Program-made: the position numbers and the translations under genes | Shown: piece after piece, positions 1 to 6,570 of the stretch | How the letters are laid out: every line of letters begins with the position of its first letter | Numbering within the stretch: position 1 is the stretch's first letter | Assembly (NCBI GenBank): GCA_910578965.1 | Contig: CAJTSP010000072.1 | Location: 5,653 to 13,161 of the forward strand | Direction of reading: 5' to 3' | Length of the DNA: 7,509 bases | DNA from: an uncultured Oscillospiraceae bacterium | GTDB taxonomy: Bacteria > Bacillota > Clostridia > Oscillospirales > Ruminococcaceae | The notes under the pieces: model-generated | Told to the model about the DNA's origin: nothing | The model's database searches: none | What the model saw: the letters and a program-made list of their open reading frames with translations, nothing else

Positions 1-1633
1 TGATGATGTGGCTGTGGGTCTGGTCCAGCCCAAACTCGGCCAGGATGGCGCGGTCCATTTTGGTATCGTTTACAAAACGGTAGTAAGGGTTTTTTTCCTC
101 TGCCCAGGCTTCCTTATTCGGGATAAAAATCCGCTCGAAGGTGGTCATCTTGGAGCGGCCAAAAAGCGGCGAAAGCCTGCCGCACCAGAGGTACCAGAGG
201 AAATCCCCCCCGCGCCGGCGCTCCTCGCTGCCCTCGGGCGCAAAATAGCCCCGCCGGGCCCGCTCCTCGCAGTAATCCATCAAGGCGCGGCCGGCATAGC
301 TCTTGTGCTCAAAGGTCTCCACCGCAAAGCTGCCGCTCTCGGTGAGGGGGAGCGCGCCGTGGAAGAGCAGGTTGCCGTTTTCCACATGGTACACCCCGCC
401 CTTGGCGTACAAAAACTGCACATGCCGTTGCAGCCGCTCGCTCTCGGCAAAGCTGCGGCAGAGCAGTCCGATCACCTCCTGCTCCTCGGGGGTCAGCCGG
501 GCCGGGTCGGCCTCGTCTACGGTGGGCAGGTCGGTGTCCAGCATAGGGTATTGCCTGCCCTCCACCTCCACCGTGCCCTCGGCAAAGCTGATGCGGCGCA
601 GGAAATCCCGGCCGGCCAGTTCAAAGTCCGGTTCACGGTCGATGACCTGGCACTCCAGCTTGAGCATGATGACCGTGATGGCCTTGTGCATCCGGGCCAC
701 CCTTGTCAGCTCGCTGCGGTGGTAGGGGCCGCGGCTCTCGTCGGTGTGGGGATAAAAACGATGGACATCGCAGTCGCGGTAGGCATTTTCGGCAAAAAGG
801 GCCAGCGGGCGCAGGTTGATGCCGTAACCATCCTCCAGCGCCTCCAGGTTGTTGTAAGCAAGGGTGGTTTTAAGCACGGTGGCCACGCAGACAGGGCTGG
901 CCGCCGCCGCACCCATCCACACCACGTCGTGGTTCCCCCACTGGAAATCCACCGAGTGGTGGGCCATTAGCTGCTCTAAGATCAGGTCGGGCCGGGGCCC
1001 GCGGTCAAAGATGTCACCCACAATATGCAGTTTGTATACCGCCAGCTTTTTGATAAGGCCGGCCAGCGCCTCGATAAAATCATCCGCCCGGCCGACGCCG
1101 ATGATCGAAGTGAGAATCTGACCGTAGTAAAACTCCTTGTCGTGGTCCTCAAAATGGGCGTGGAGCAGTTCGTCCAGGATGTAGGCATAGTTTGGCGGCA
1201 TCCGCTTGCGCACAAAGCTGCGGGTGTACTTAGAGGCCACCACCCGGCAGACGTCAATCAGCCGATAAAGGGTCTGCCGGTACCAGGCGTCCAGGTCGGC
1301 TTGGCGGCTTTTGAGCTCCTCCACCTTTTGGGCGGGGTAGTAGATGAGGGTGGCAAACTCGGCCCGTTCCCCGGGCGGCACCCCCTCCCCCAGCACCCGG
1401 TCCACCTTTTCTTTAATAACCCCCGAGGCGTTGTTGAGGATGTGGGTAAACGCCTCGTACTCGCCGTGCAGGTCGCTCAAAAAGTGCTCGGTGGGCTTGG
1501 GCAACTTGAGGATGGCCTGCAGGTTGATAATCTCGGTACAAGCCTCCTCGATGGTGGGCCAGTCCCGCGCCAGCAGGCCGAGATACTTAAGATTCTTGCG
1601 GACCTTGTCCAGTTCCTGTTCGTTGGTGGGCAT
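1..1633 (-). CDS. fbp: Fructose-1,6-bisphosphatase, class III (Firmicutes type), C-terminus cut by window edge
   Basis: Hydrolyses fructose 1,6-bisphosphate to fructose 6-phosphate and phosphate, the committed step of gluconeogenesis, in the cytoplasm. I translated the minus strand: 544 codons are open from the ATG at 1633 to the left edge with no stop. The calcineurin-like phosphoesterase metal-site motifs appear in order: SDLHGEY (residues 53-59), GDIFDRG (206-212), WGNHD (232-236) and NGNLLFHG (419-426). The protein resembles Bacillus subtilis Fbp (about 670 residues) over its whole visible length, for example TEIINLQAILKLPK-like, KYTRS, GINLRPL and MTTFER segments. About 110-130 C-terminal residues lie outside, including the last metal-binding GH motif expected just after the HSHII at the edge. 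The start is fixed by a strong Shine-Dalgarno and by alignment with the family. The gene is divergent from the radical SAM gene. Class III enzymes are typically Mn-dependent and allosterically controlled; that is family knowledge, not visible here. Confidence 0.96.
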   Translation of the reverse strand, partial: MPTNEQELDKVRKNLKYLGLLARDWPTIEEACTEIINLQAILKLPKPTEHFLSDLHGEYEAFTHILNNASGVIKEKVDRVLGEGVPPGERAEFATLIYYPAQKVEELKSRQADLDAWYRQTLYRLIDVCRVVASKYTRSFVRKRMPPNYAYILDELLHAHFEDHDKEFYYGQILTSIIGVGRADDFIEALAGLIKKLAVYKLHIVGDIFDRGPRPDLILEQLMAHHSVDFQWGNHDVVWMGAAAASPVCVATVLKTTLAYNNLEALEDGYGINLRPLALFAENAYRDCDVHRFYPHTDESRGPYHRSELTRVARMHKAITVIMLKLECQVIDREPDFELAGRDFLRRISFAEGTVEVEGRQYPMLDTDLPTVDEADPARLTPEEQEVIGLLCRSFAESERLQRHVQFLYAKGGVYHVENGNLLFHGALPLTESGSFAVETFEHKSYAGRALMDYCEERARRGYFAPEGSEERRRGGDFLWYLWCGRLSPLFGRSKMTTFERIFIPNKEAWAEEKNPYYRFVNDTKMDRAILAEFGLDQTHSHII

Positions 1634-1638
1634 GGCGG

Positions 1639-1649
1639 CCCCTCCTTTT
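1639..1649 (-). promoter_or_regulatory. Ribosome binding site of fbp
   Basis: On the minus strand AAAAGGAGGGG lies 5 nt before the ATG at 1633. It is a near-perfect Shine-Dalgarno and decides the fbp start. A short possible stem (CCAAG/CTTGG, 1650-1654 with 1665-1669, 10-nt loop) sits directly upstream in the leader; whether it matters is unknown. Confidence 0.85.
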
Positions 1650-1731
1650 CCAAGCGTGGCACCCCTTGGCAAAAACACGCCGGCCCCTGGCAGGCGGCGG
1701 TCGTCCCAGCGGTCACCCTGTCTATATAAAA

Positions 1732-1740
1732 ATTATACCA
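1732..1740 (-). promoter_or_regulatory. Probable fbp promoter, extended -10 (TGGTATAAT)
   Basis: Read on the minus strand, 1740 to 1732 is TGGTATAAT, a perfect sigma-A -10 hexamer preceded by the TGn extension. No good -35 is present at 16-18 bp; the best-placed hexamer is TACCAC at 1760-1755. An extended -10 can compensate for a poor -35. The implied transcript start is near 1725, giving a leader of about 90 nt to the fbp ATG. The assignment is by consensus only. Confidence 0.6.
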
Positions 1741-1755
1741 TAACGCCGCCGGTTG

Positions 1756-1764
1756 TGGTATAGT
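1756..1764 (+). promoter_or_regulatory. Probable promoter of the radical SAM gene, extended -10 (TGGTATAGT)
   Basis: TGGTATAGT matches an extended -10 with five of six hexamer bases. The implied start is near 1771, about 39 nt before the ATG at 1810. There is no recognisable -35. It lies back to back with the fbp -10 and occupies the position where the fbp -35 would be. The two elements form an inverted repeat TATACCA (1734-1740) / TGGTATA (1756-1762) with a 15-nt spacer. Confidence 0.5.
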
Positions 1765-1795
1765 GAAAACAACAGGGTCCGCCCAAAAACAGGAA

Positions 1796-1802
1796 AGAGG
1801 TG
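1796..1802 (+). promoter_or_regulatory. Ribosome binding site of the radical SAM gene
   Basis: AGAGGTG, part of a purine-rich AGGAAAGAGGTG stretch, ends 7 nt before the ATG at 1810. It supports that ATG over the upstream in-frame TTG at 1753, which lies within the promoter and has no Shine-Dalgarno. Confidence 0.7.
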
Positions 1803-1809
1803 CTTTTCG

Positions 1810-2721
1810 ATGCCAAAAAGCCCATCCGGCCCCGCGCCTGCGCGCTGCATGCTCTGCCCGCGGCAGTGTGGGGCCGACCGGCGCGCCGCCGCCGGGGCCT
1901 GCGGCGCGGGCGGGGTACTAAAGGTGGCGCGGGCTGCGGCGCATTTTGGGGAGGAGCCCTGCATCAGCGGCAGCCGGGGCAGCGGGACCGTGTTCTTTAG
2001 CCACTGCCCGCTAAGTTGCTGCTACTGCCAGAATTGGCGCATCAGCGCCGGGGGGCTTGGGCGCGAGATCAGCACCGGGCGGCTGGCCGGGATTTTTTTG
2101 GAGCTCGCGGCGCAAGGGGTGCACAACCTTAACCTGGTCACGGCCACCCAATGGCTGCCCTGGATACTGCCGGCCCTGCATGAGGCATGGGAGCGGGGCT
2201 GCCGGCTGCCGGTGGTGTACAACACCGGCGGCTACGAAACGGTGGGTACGGTGCGGGCGCTGGACGGGGTGGTAGACGTCTGGCTGGCGGACGTCAAGTA
2301 TGTTTCGCCTGCCCTTTCGCGGGAGTATTCCGGCGCGGAAGATTATTTTGCGGTGTGCAGCAAGGCGGTACGCGAGATGATTGCCCGGGCCGGCCCGCCG
2401 GTGTACGACGGCGCGGGGCTTTTGCGGCGCGGGGTGGTTTTACGGCACCTGGCTCTGCCGGGCGCCCTGGCCGACAGCAGGGCGGTGCTCAGCTTTATGG
2501 CCAGCCTGCCGGCAGGCAGCTTTGTGCCCAGCCTGATGAGCCAATACACCCCCTTTTATAGGGCGGCGGAGCATAAGCCCCTGGGCCGACGGATCAGCAC
2601 CTGGGAATATCGGCAGGTCATCAACACGGCGGTAGGGCTGGGGCTTACAAACGGCTACATGCAGCAAAAAAGCAGCGCCCGGGAGGAGTATACCCCGCCC
2701 TTTGACTTCAGCGGGGTGTAA
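1810..2721 (+). CDS. pflX: PflX-like radical SAM Fe-S protein (COG1313 family)
   Basis: A predicted cytoplasmic radical S-adenosylmethionine protein of 303 residues, a usual length for this family. The 4Fe-4S motif CxxxCxxC is intact at C66, C70 and C73 (CPLSCCYC), followed by QNW. Before it, a second cysteine group, CMLCPRQC (C13, C16, C20) plus C31 in GACGAG and C51, is typical of COG1313 and may bind another metal centre. The body carries family landmarks: HFGEEPCISG, GSGTVFFSHC, a VTATQWLP segment (many relatives have VTPTHYVP), VYNTGGYE and a late LMSQYTP. Homologues are annotated as pyruvate formate-lyase activating enzyme-like by similarity, but the substrate is not established. No glycyl radical enzyme is visible nearby, so activation of pyruvate formate-lyase should not be assumed. 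It has its own putative promoter and may share a transcript with the membrane protein gene 106 nt downstream. The family call is firm, the function open. Confidence 0.88.
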   Translation: MPKSPSGPAPARCMLCPRQCGADRRAAAGACGAGGVLKVARAAAHFGEEPCISGSRGSGTVFFSHCPLSCCYCQNWRISAGGLGREISTGRLAGIFLELAAQGVHNLNLVTATQWLPWILPALHEAWERGCRLPVVYNTGGYETVGTVRALDGVVDVWLADVKYVSPALSREYSGAEDYFAVCSKAVREMIARAGPPVYDGAGLLRRGVVLRHLALPGALADSRAVLSFMASLPAGSFVPSLMSQYTPFYRAAEHKPLGRRISTWEYRQVINTAVGLGLTNGYMQQKSSAREEYTPPFDFSGV

Positions 2722-2775
2722 GGCGTACCGGGCGGGCATAAAAGGGCGCCGGGGTATTGGCCTGCGGCTTGGCCG

Positions 2776-2793
2776 CCGGCCGGTATGGGCCGG
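2776..2793 (+). other. Hairpin between the radical SAM gene and the membrane protein gene
   Basis: CCGGCC (2776-2781), loop GGTATG, GGCCGG (2788-2793) form a perfect 6-bp GC stem, followed by GCATTTTAC. The T-run is only four bases and is interrupted from the stem, so it is at best a weak terminator or attenuator. I see no convincing promoter in 2722-2827, which favours partial read-through from the upstream gene. Confidence 0.35.
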
Positions 2794-2813
2794 GCATTTT
2801 ACAAAACAGGCAC

Positions 2814-2820
2814 GGAGGGG
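2814..2820 (+). promoter_or_regulatory. Ribosome binding site of the membrane protein gene
   Basis: GGAGGGG lies 7 nt before the ATG at 2828. It places the start there, 42 codons inside the longest open frame (from 2702), and puts a hydrophobic segment right at the N-terminus. Confidence 0.75.
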
Positions 2821-2827
2821 CAAGAGG

Positions 2828-4816
2828 ATGGAGCTTTTGGGCAGCCTTGCGGGCGCGGGGTATCTGGTGGTTTTTTGGCTGGCGGGCACGGCGCTGGCCC
2901 GGCGGGTGTTTGCGGGCGAGGGGGCGGCGCTCTGGCTTTTGCTGGGGGCCGGCTTTGGTCTGGGCCTTTTAGCCGCCCTGCCGGCGCTGGCCGCACTGGC
3001 GCTGGGCTTTAGCCGAGCGGCGGCGCTTGCGGCGCTGGCCCTGGCCATGCTGGCCGGGCTTTGGGCGGCGGGCCGCCTCCCCCGTTTTGGGGCCGGCAGG
3101 GCTGAAGCGGGCGGCCCGGCGGCCGGGGCCGGCAGGGCAGAGAGCCGGGGGCTTGGCGGCCGAACGGCCGGGCACGGGGGGCCGGCCCTGGCGGCCTCGG
3201 TGCTGCCGGTGCTGGCCTTTAGCCTTTGGCTGCTGCATACCCACACCCTGCACCTGGCAAACGGGGCCTACTGGTGCGGGCAGAGCACCTATGGCGACCT
3301 GCCCATGCACCTGGCCTTTATCAAAGGCATTGCGGCGCAGGGGGTTTTCCCGCCGGGCTACCCGCTTTTGGCCGGCCAGTCTCTGTTCGGCTACCCTTTT
3401 TTATGCGAGACGGTCAGCAGCGTGCTGCTGGTGCTGGGCGCACCCCTCAAAAGCGCCTGCCTGCTGCCGCAGGCCCTGGCATTAACGGCAGTGTACGGGA
3501 TGTTTTGGCTGCTGGCCCGGCGGGTGCTGGGTGGTGCGGGCAAGGCAAGCTGCGCGTTCTGGCTGTTTTTTGCGGGCGGCGGGTTTGGTTTTGCCTATTT
3601 TTTGGAGGGCCTTGGGCAGGACAAAAGCAACTTTACCCGCATCTTTACCGCCTTTTACGAAACCCCCACCAACTATGTAGAAAAAAACATCCGCTGGGTC
3701 AACCCCATTGCGGATATGCTGATCCCCCAGCGGGCCACCCTGTTTGGCTGGGCATTGCTGCTCTGCTGTTTGTACCTGCTCTGGCGGTTTGCCCTTGAGG
3801 GCGAGGCACGGCTTTGGCTGCCGCTGGCCCTGTTGGCCGGCTGCCTGCCCTTAACCCACACCCACAGCCTGCTATCCCTGGTACTCATCAGCGCGGTTTT
3901 GCTGCTCCGGGCAGCTCTGCATGCAAAGGGGCAGGGCGGGCCGCGGGCGCTGCTGCCCTGGCTTTGGTACGCCGCGCTGGCCGGGGCGCTCTGCCTGCCC
4001 CAGCTTTGTCTGGTGATCTTCCGGCAGACCGGCGAAGGAGCAAATTTTCTGCGTTGGCACTGGAACTGGGCCAACGAGGGAGACAACTATTTCTGGTTTT
4101 ATATCAAAAACATCGGCCTTGTGTATCTTTTGCTGATCCCGGGCTTTTGGCACGCGGGCAAAAAACTGCGCTGGCTGTACGGCGGGGGGCTGGCGATTCT
4201 GGCCCTGGCCGAGTGCGTAGTGTTCCAGCCCAACAATTACGACAATAACAAGCTGCTGTTTGTGTGGCACATGGTGGGCTGTTTGCTGGCGGCAAACCTT
4301 CTATGCGACGGCGCGGCACTGCTTTTGCGGCAGGCCAAAAGCGTTTGGCAGGGCCGGGCCGCGGCGGCGCTGCTGCTGGCGGCCGCGCTCTTTCTAGGCA
4401 CCTTTGGTGGGGTGCTGACCCTGGGCCGGGAGGCGGTGGGCCGCTACCAGCAGTTTTCGGCCGAGGACATTGCGCTGGCCGGGTTTGTGGAGCAAAACGC
4501 CTGCCCCAACGCCCTGTTTTTGACCGGCAGCCAGCACATAAACCCGGTGGCCAGCCTTGCGGGGCGGCCGATTTTATGCGGCAGCAGCTCTTACCTGTAT
4601 TTCCACGGGATGCACTACAATGCCCAGGGCGAGGCCGCGCGGCAGTTGTACGAGGCCCCCAGCGAGGAGCTGCTGGCCCGGTGGGGCATTGGGTATGTGC
4701 TGGTTGGCAGCTATGAGCGCAGCGAGTTTGCGGTAGACGAAGCCTTTTATGCCGCGCGCTACCCGGTGTGGTACCAGGACGCCGAACATACGGTCTACGC
4801 CGTTTCGCCAGGGTAA
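2828..4816 (+). CDS. Large multi-pass membrane protein, GT-C glycosyltransferase-like
   Basis: A 662-residue integral membrane protein with roughly 12-14 hydrophobic segments (for example near 5-25, 32-58, 62-82, 120-140, 303-322, 330-362, 376-396, 424-441, 450-466, 477-500, 510-530) and a C-terminal soluble domain of about 120 residues (540-662). The motif YGDLPMHLAFI (155-165) after an early membrane segment resembles the acidic loop motif of GT-C transferases, which use lipid-phosphate sugars to modify envelope glycans or proteins. Other notable motifs are THTHS (343-347), a FQPNNYDNNKLLFVWH segment (466-481) and, in the tail, FLTGSQHINPV, LAGRPILCG and YVLVGSYER, a pattern seen in large uncharacterised bacterial membrane proteins of the PMT/GT-C type. 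Substrate and topology are not known. An Ala/Gly/Arg-rich hydrophilic linker (about 86-118) separates the third and fourth hydrophobic segments. No polysaccharide genes flank it. Other possibilities are a flippase or polymerase-like envelope protein. The gene is certain, the function moderate. Confidence 0.6.
   Translation: MELLGSLAGAGYLVVFWLAGTALARRVFAGEGAALWLLLGAGFGLGLLAALPALAALALGFSRAAALAALALAMLAGLWAAGRLPRFGAGRAEAGGPAAGAGRAESRGLGGRTAGHGGPALAASVLPVLAFSLWLLHTHTLHLANGAYWCGQSTYGDLPMHLAFIKGIAAQGVFPPGYPLLAGQSLFGYPFLCETVSSVLLVLGAPLKSACLLPQALALTAVYGMFWLLARRVLGGAGKASCAFWLFFAGGGFGFAYFLEGLGQDKSNFTRIFTAFYETPTNYVEKNIRWVNPIADMLIPQRATLFGWALLLCCLYLLWRFALEGEARLWLPLALLAGCLPLTHTHSLLSLVLISAVLLLRAALHAKGQGGPRALLPWLWYAALAGALCLPQLCLVIFRQTGEGANFLRWHWNWANEGDNYFWFYIKNIGLVYLLLIPGFWHAGKKLRWLYGGGLAILALAECVVFQPNNYDNNKLLFVWHMVGCLLAANLLCDGAALLLRQAKSVWQGRAAAALLLAAALFLGTFGGVLTLGREAVGRYQQFSAEDIALAGFVEQNACPNALFLTGSQHINPVASLAGRPILCGSSSYLYFHGMHYNAQGEAARQLYEAPSEELLARWGIGYVLVGSYERSEFAVDEAFYAARYPVWYQDAEHTVYAVSPG
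3089..3160 (+). repeat. In-frame 36-bp tandem duplication in the membrane protein gene (degenerate)
   Basis: The 14-mer GGGGCCGGCAGGGC occurs at 3089-3102 and again at 3125-3138, exactly 36 bp (12 codons) apart, encoding GAGRAE at residues 88-93 and 100-105. The rest of the second unit has diverged. It lies in a low-complexity hydrophilic linker between hydrophobic segments, consistent with slippage or duplication in GC-rich DNA that keeps the frame. Confidence 0.6.
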
Positions 4817-4832
4817 GCCGCAAAATGGGTAC

Positions 4833-4873
4833 AAAAAGAGGGGGGCCGCCGCATGGGCAGCCCTCCCTCTTTT
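4833..4873. terminator. Bidirectional rho-independent terminator between convergent genes
   Basis: AAAAGAGGGGGG (4834-4845) pairs with CCCTCCCTCTTTT (4861-4873), giving a stem of about 12 bp with one G-T wobble and a 15-nt loop. It ends in TTTT on the plus strand and has an A-run on the left that gives a T-run on the minus strand. It begins 17 nt after the membrane protein stop at 4816 and lies downstream of pap on the opposite strand, so it can serve both convergent transcripts. Confidence 0.8.
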
Positions 4874-4882
4874 GCAAGCCTC

Positions 4883-4964
4883 TTTGAAAAACCTGCGAGC
4901 CTTGCCCGGCCGCCCCTTTTTTGAGCGTCTCGCTGAAAAGCCCCTCAGCCTCCGAAGGCCGCCC
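4883..4964. repeat. Imperfect tandem pair of 33-nt elements downstream of pap
   Basis: The segments at 4883-4915 and 4932-4964 align without gaps at 21 of 33 positions, including TGAAAA near the left end, AGCCT in the middle and GGCCGCCC at the right end. They sit 49 bp apart in non-coding DNA between the terminator and the pap stop codon. They could be two decayed copies of an intergenic repeat or chance similarity in GC-rich sequence. The rest of 4817-4983 holds nothing else I can support. Confidence 0.3.
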
Positions 4965-4983
4965 GGACGGGTACGGCAGGGTT

Positions 4984-6456
4984 TTATTTGAGCGCCCTTT
5001 CCAGCGCCTCCACCACAATGCCCAACGCCTTGACGCGGGCGTATTTTTTATCCACCGATTCAATGATGTGCCAGGGGGCGTTTACCGTGCTGGTTTTTTG
5101 CAGCATCTCGTTGACCGCCTGTTCATAGGCATCCCACTTCTCGCGGTTGCGCCAATCCTCCTTGGTGATCTTCCAGCGCTTTTCGGGGGTGTTTTGCCGT
5201 TCGGTAAAGCGGGCGAGCTGGGTGTCCTTGTCGATCTGCACCCAGAACTTGAGCACCACCGCGCCCCAGTCGGCCAGCTCCTTTTCAAATTCGTTGATCT
5301 CGTTGTAGGCTCGCTTCCAGTCCTCCTCCGAGCAAAAGCCCTCCAGCCGCTCCACCATCACCCGGCCGTACCAGGTGCGGTCAAAGATGGTGATATGGCC
5401 GGTTTTGGGCAGCGCGCGCCAGAACCGCCAGAGGTAGTGGCGGGCCAGCTCGTGCGGTTCGGGGCTGGCGATGGGGATCACCTCGTACCCGCGGGGGTCC
5501 AGCGCGGCGGTAAGCCGCTTGATGTTGCCGCCCTTGCCGGCAGCGTCCCAGCCCTCATAGCCGATGACCACCGGCACCTTTTTCCGGTACAGGCGGTTGT
5601 GCAGCTCGCCCAACTGGGCCTGCAGCTCTTTGAGCCGGGCGTCATACTCCTTGTCGGTGAGGGTTTTGTCCAGCGCAACATCCTCCAAAAGCGGCATGGG
5701 GCGCAGCGGGAACTGCCGTTGTGCAATAAGCCCCAGGCCCGGCCGGGTGGCCAACGCCGTTTCGATAGCGTCGGTAAGAAGGGTGTATACGGCCAGCTCG
5801 GCCGGCTTTTTTTGCTCGGCATCCACAATGTGCCAGGGCGCATAGGCGGTGTTGGTAGCCTCCAGCGCCTCGTCAAAGGCGGCAAAACAGGTTTTGTAGT
5901 GCTTTGCCTGCCAGGCATCATAGCCGTCCACCCGCCAGGCGGTGTCCTTGCCGCCTGCCAGCTTTCCCAAGCGCCTTTTTTGCTCCTTGCGGCTGATCTG
6001 CAAAAAAATCTTGATGAGCAGGTAGCCTCCGGCGGTGAGCTGCCGCTCAAAGGTGTTGATGCTCTCAAGCCGGGCGGCGTACTCCTCCCCCTCAAGGTCC
6101 CCTTCCTGCCGGGCGCGCACCGTCTCGTCCAACCAGCCGGAATCCAAAAAGACAAACTTGTCCGCCTCGGGGATCACGTTGAAATACCGCCACAAAAAGG
6201 GCTTGCGCCGCTCCTCGGCGGTGGGGGCGGGCATGCTGTACACCTTAAAAAAGCGCGGGTCGATCTGCTGGATGGCCCGGCCGATCAGCCGGCCCTTGCC
6301 CGCGCCGCCCCAGCCCTCAAACAGCACCAGCACCGGCAGCCTGGCCGCCTTGATGCGCTGCAACTGCCCGGCTAACTGCGCCTTGCGCCGGGAAAGGCGG
6401 CTGCCGGCCTCCGGCCCCGGGGCAGGATGCGGGCTGGAAACAAACTCCTGCAACAT
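4984..6456 (-). CDS. pap: Polyphosphate:AMP phosphotransferase (two-domain PPK2, class II)
   Basis: Transfers phosphate from inorganic polyphosphate to AMP, making ADP, in the cytoplasm. The 490 residues contain two consecutive PPK2 domains, the layout and length of Pap. The C-terminal domain has an intact Walker A, EGWDAAGKG (301-309), and the Walker B/lid segment FDRTWYGR (358-365) followed by ER (369-370). The N-terminal domain has the altered Walker A EGWGGAGKG (47-55), with Gly in place of the Asp, and FLDSGWLDE (103-111) in place of FDRSWY-type sequence, so the C-terminal domain is probably the catalytic one, as known for class II PPK2. Each domain ends with a related A-PWHI motif (206-210 and 460-464). 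The ATG at 6456 is chosen because a strong Shine-Dalgarno lies 8 nt upstream; the longer frame from a TTG at 6480 would include that site. It is probably cotranscribed with the methyltransferase gene upstream. No polyphosphate kinase 1 or exopolyphosphatase is in the window. Confidence 0.95.
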   Translation of the reverse strand: MLQEFVSSPHPAPGPEAGSRLSRRKAQLAGQLQRIKAARLPVLVLFEGWGGAGKGRLIGRAIQQIDPRFFKVYSMPAPTAEERRKPFLWRYFNVIPEADKFVFLDSGWLDETVRARQEGDLEGEEYAARLESINTFERQLTAGGYLLIKIFLQISRKEQKRRLGKLAGGKDTAWRVDGYDAWQAKHYKTCFAAFDEALEATNTAYAPWHIVDAEQKKPAELAVYTLLTDAIETALATRPGLGLIAQRQFPLRPMPLLEDVALDKTLTDKEYDARLKELQAQLGELHNRLYRKKVPVVIGYEGWDAAGKGGNIKRLTAALDPRGYEVIPIASPEPHELARHYLWRFWRALPKTGHITIFDRTWYGRVMVERLEGFCSEEDWKRAYNEINEFEKELADWGAVVLKFWVQIDKDTQLARFTERQNTPEKRWKITKEDWRNREKWDAYEQAVNEMLQKTSTVNAPWHIIESVDKKYARVKALGIVVEALERALK

Positions 6457-6464
6457 ACAAAAAA

Positions 6465-6476
6465 CTCCTCCTTTTT
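6465..6476 (-). promoter_or_regulatory. Ribosome binding site of pap
   Basis: On the minus strand AAAAAGGAGGAG is followed by 8 nt (mostly T) and the ATG at 6456. It decides the start against the TTG at 6480. Confidence 0.85.
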
Positions 6477-6533
6477 GCAAAGCCGGGCTCCGCCGCCGCT
6501 TCCATGCTGCCGGAGGCCGTGCCTGCGGCGCAT

Positions 6534-6570
6534 GGCAGCCGGCTGCCTACCGGCAGGGAAAAGCTGCCGG
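6534..6570. other. Palindrome and hairpin in the methyltransferase-pap gap
   Basis: The 141-nt gap 6457-6597 contains a perfect 14-nt palindrome GGCAGCCGGCTGCC (6534-6547), directly followed by the stem CCGGCAG (6550-6556) / CTGCCGG (6564-6570) with a 7-nt loop. Another CTGCCGG occurs at about 6507-6513, so alternative pairings are possible. No T-run follows on the minus strand, so it does not look like an intrinsic terminator, and I see no -10/-35 pair for pap here. It may act as an RNA-processing or stability element in a shared transcript. Confidence 0.4.

Noticed and set aside
8..1729. Long open frames on the plus strand at 8-970 and 1025-1729, opposite fbp.
   Set aside because: They are antisense shadows caused by GC-rich codon use. 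Their predicted proteins resemble no family, while the minus strand gives a continuous, clearly recognisable Fbp.
1753..1809. Upstream TTG start for the radical SAM protein.
   Set aside because: It falls inside the promoter and has no Shine-Dalgarno. The added residues have no family similarity, whereas the ATG at 1810 has a good site.
2504..2517. Perfect 14-nt palindrome GCCTGCCGGCAGGC within the radical SAM gene, reminiscent of an operator.
   Set aside because: It is inside coding sequence (encoding part of SLPAGS) and is built from common GC-rich codons. Chance is sufficient.
2702..2827. Upstream start at 2702 for the membrane protein, overlapping the end of the radical SAM gene.
   Set aside because: The extra 42 residues are basic and hydrophilic. 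The ATG at 2828 has a Shine-Dalgarno and begins with a hydrophobic segment.
2440..3246. 268-codon minus-strand frame spanning the radical SAM and membrane protein genes.
   Set aside because: It is antisense to two well-supported genes, and its Ala/Pro/Ser-rich low-complexity sequence has no family features.
4104..5063. 319-codon open frame on the minus strand.
   Set aside because: It runs antisense through the membrane protein gene and the terminator, is rich in Arg/Pro as expected of a GC-rich shadow, and shows no motif.
4921..6375. 484-codon open frame on the plus strand.
   Set aside because: It lies antisense to pap, which has two clear PPK2 domains. It starts in the intergenic repeat region without a ribosome binding site.
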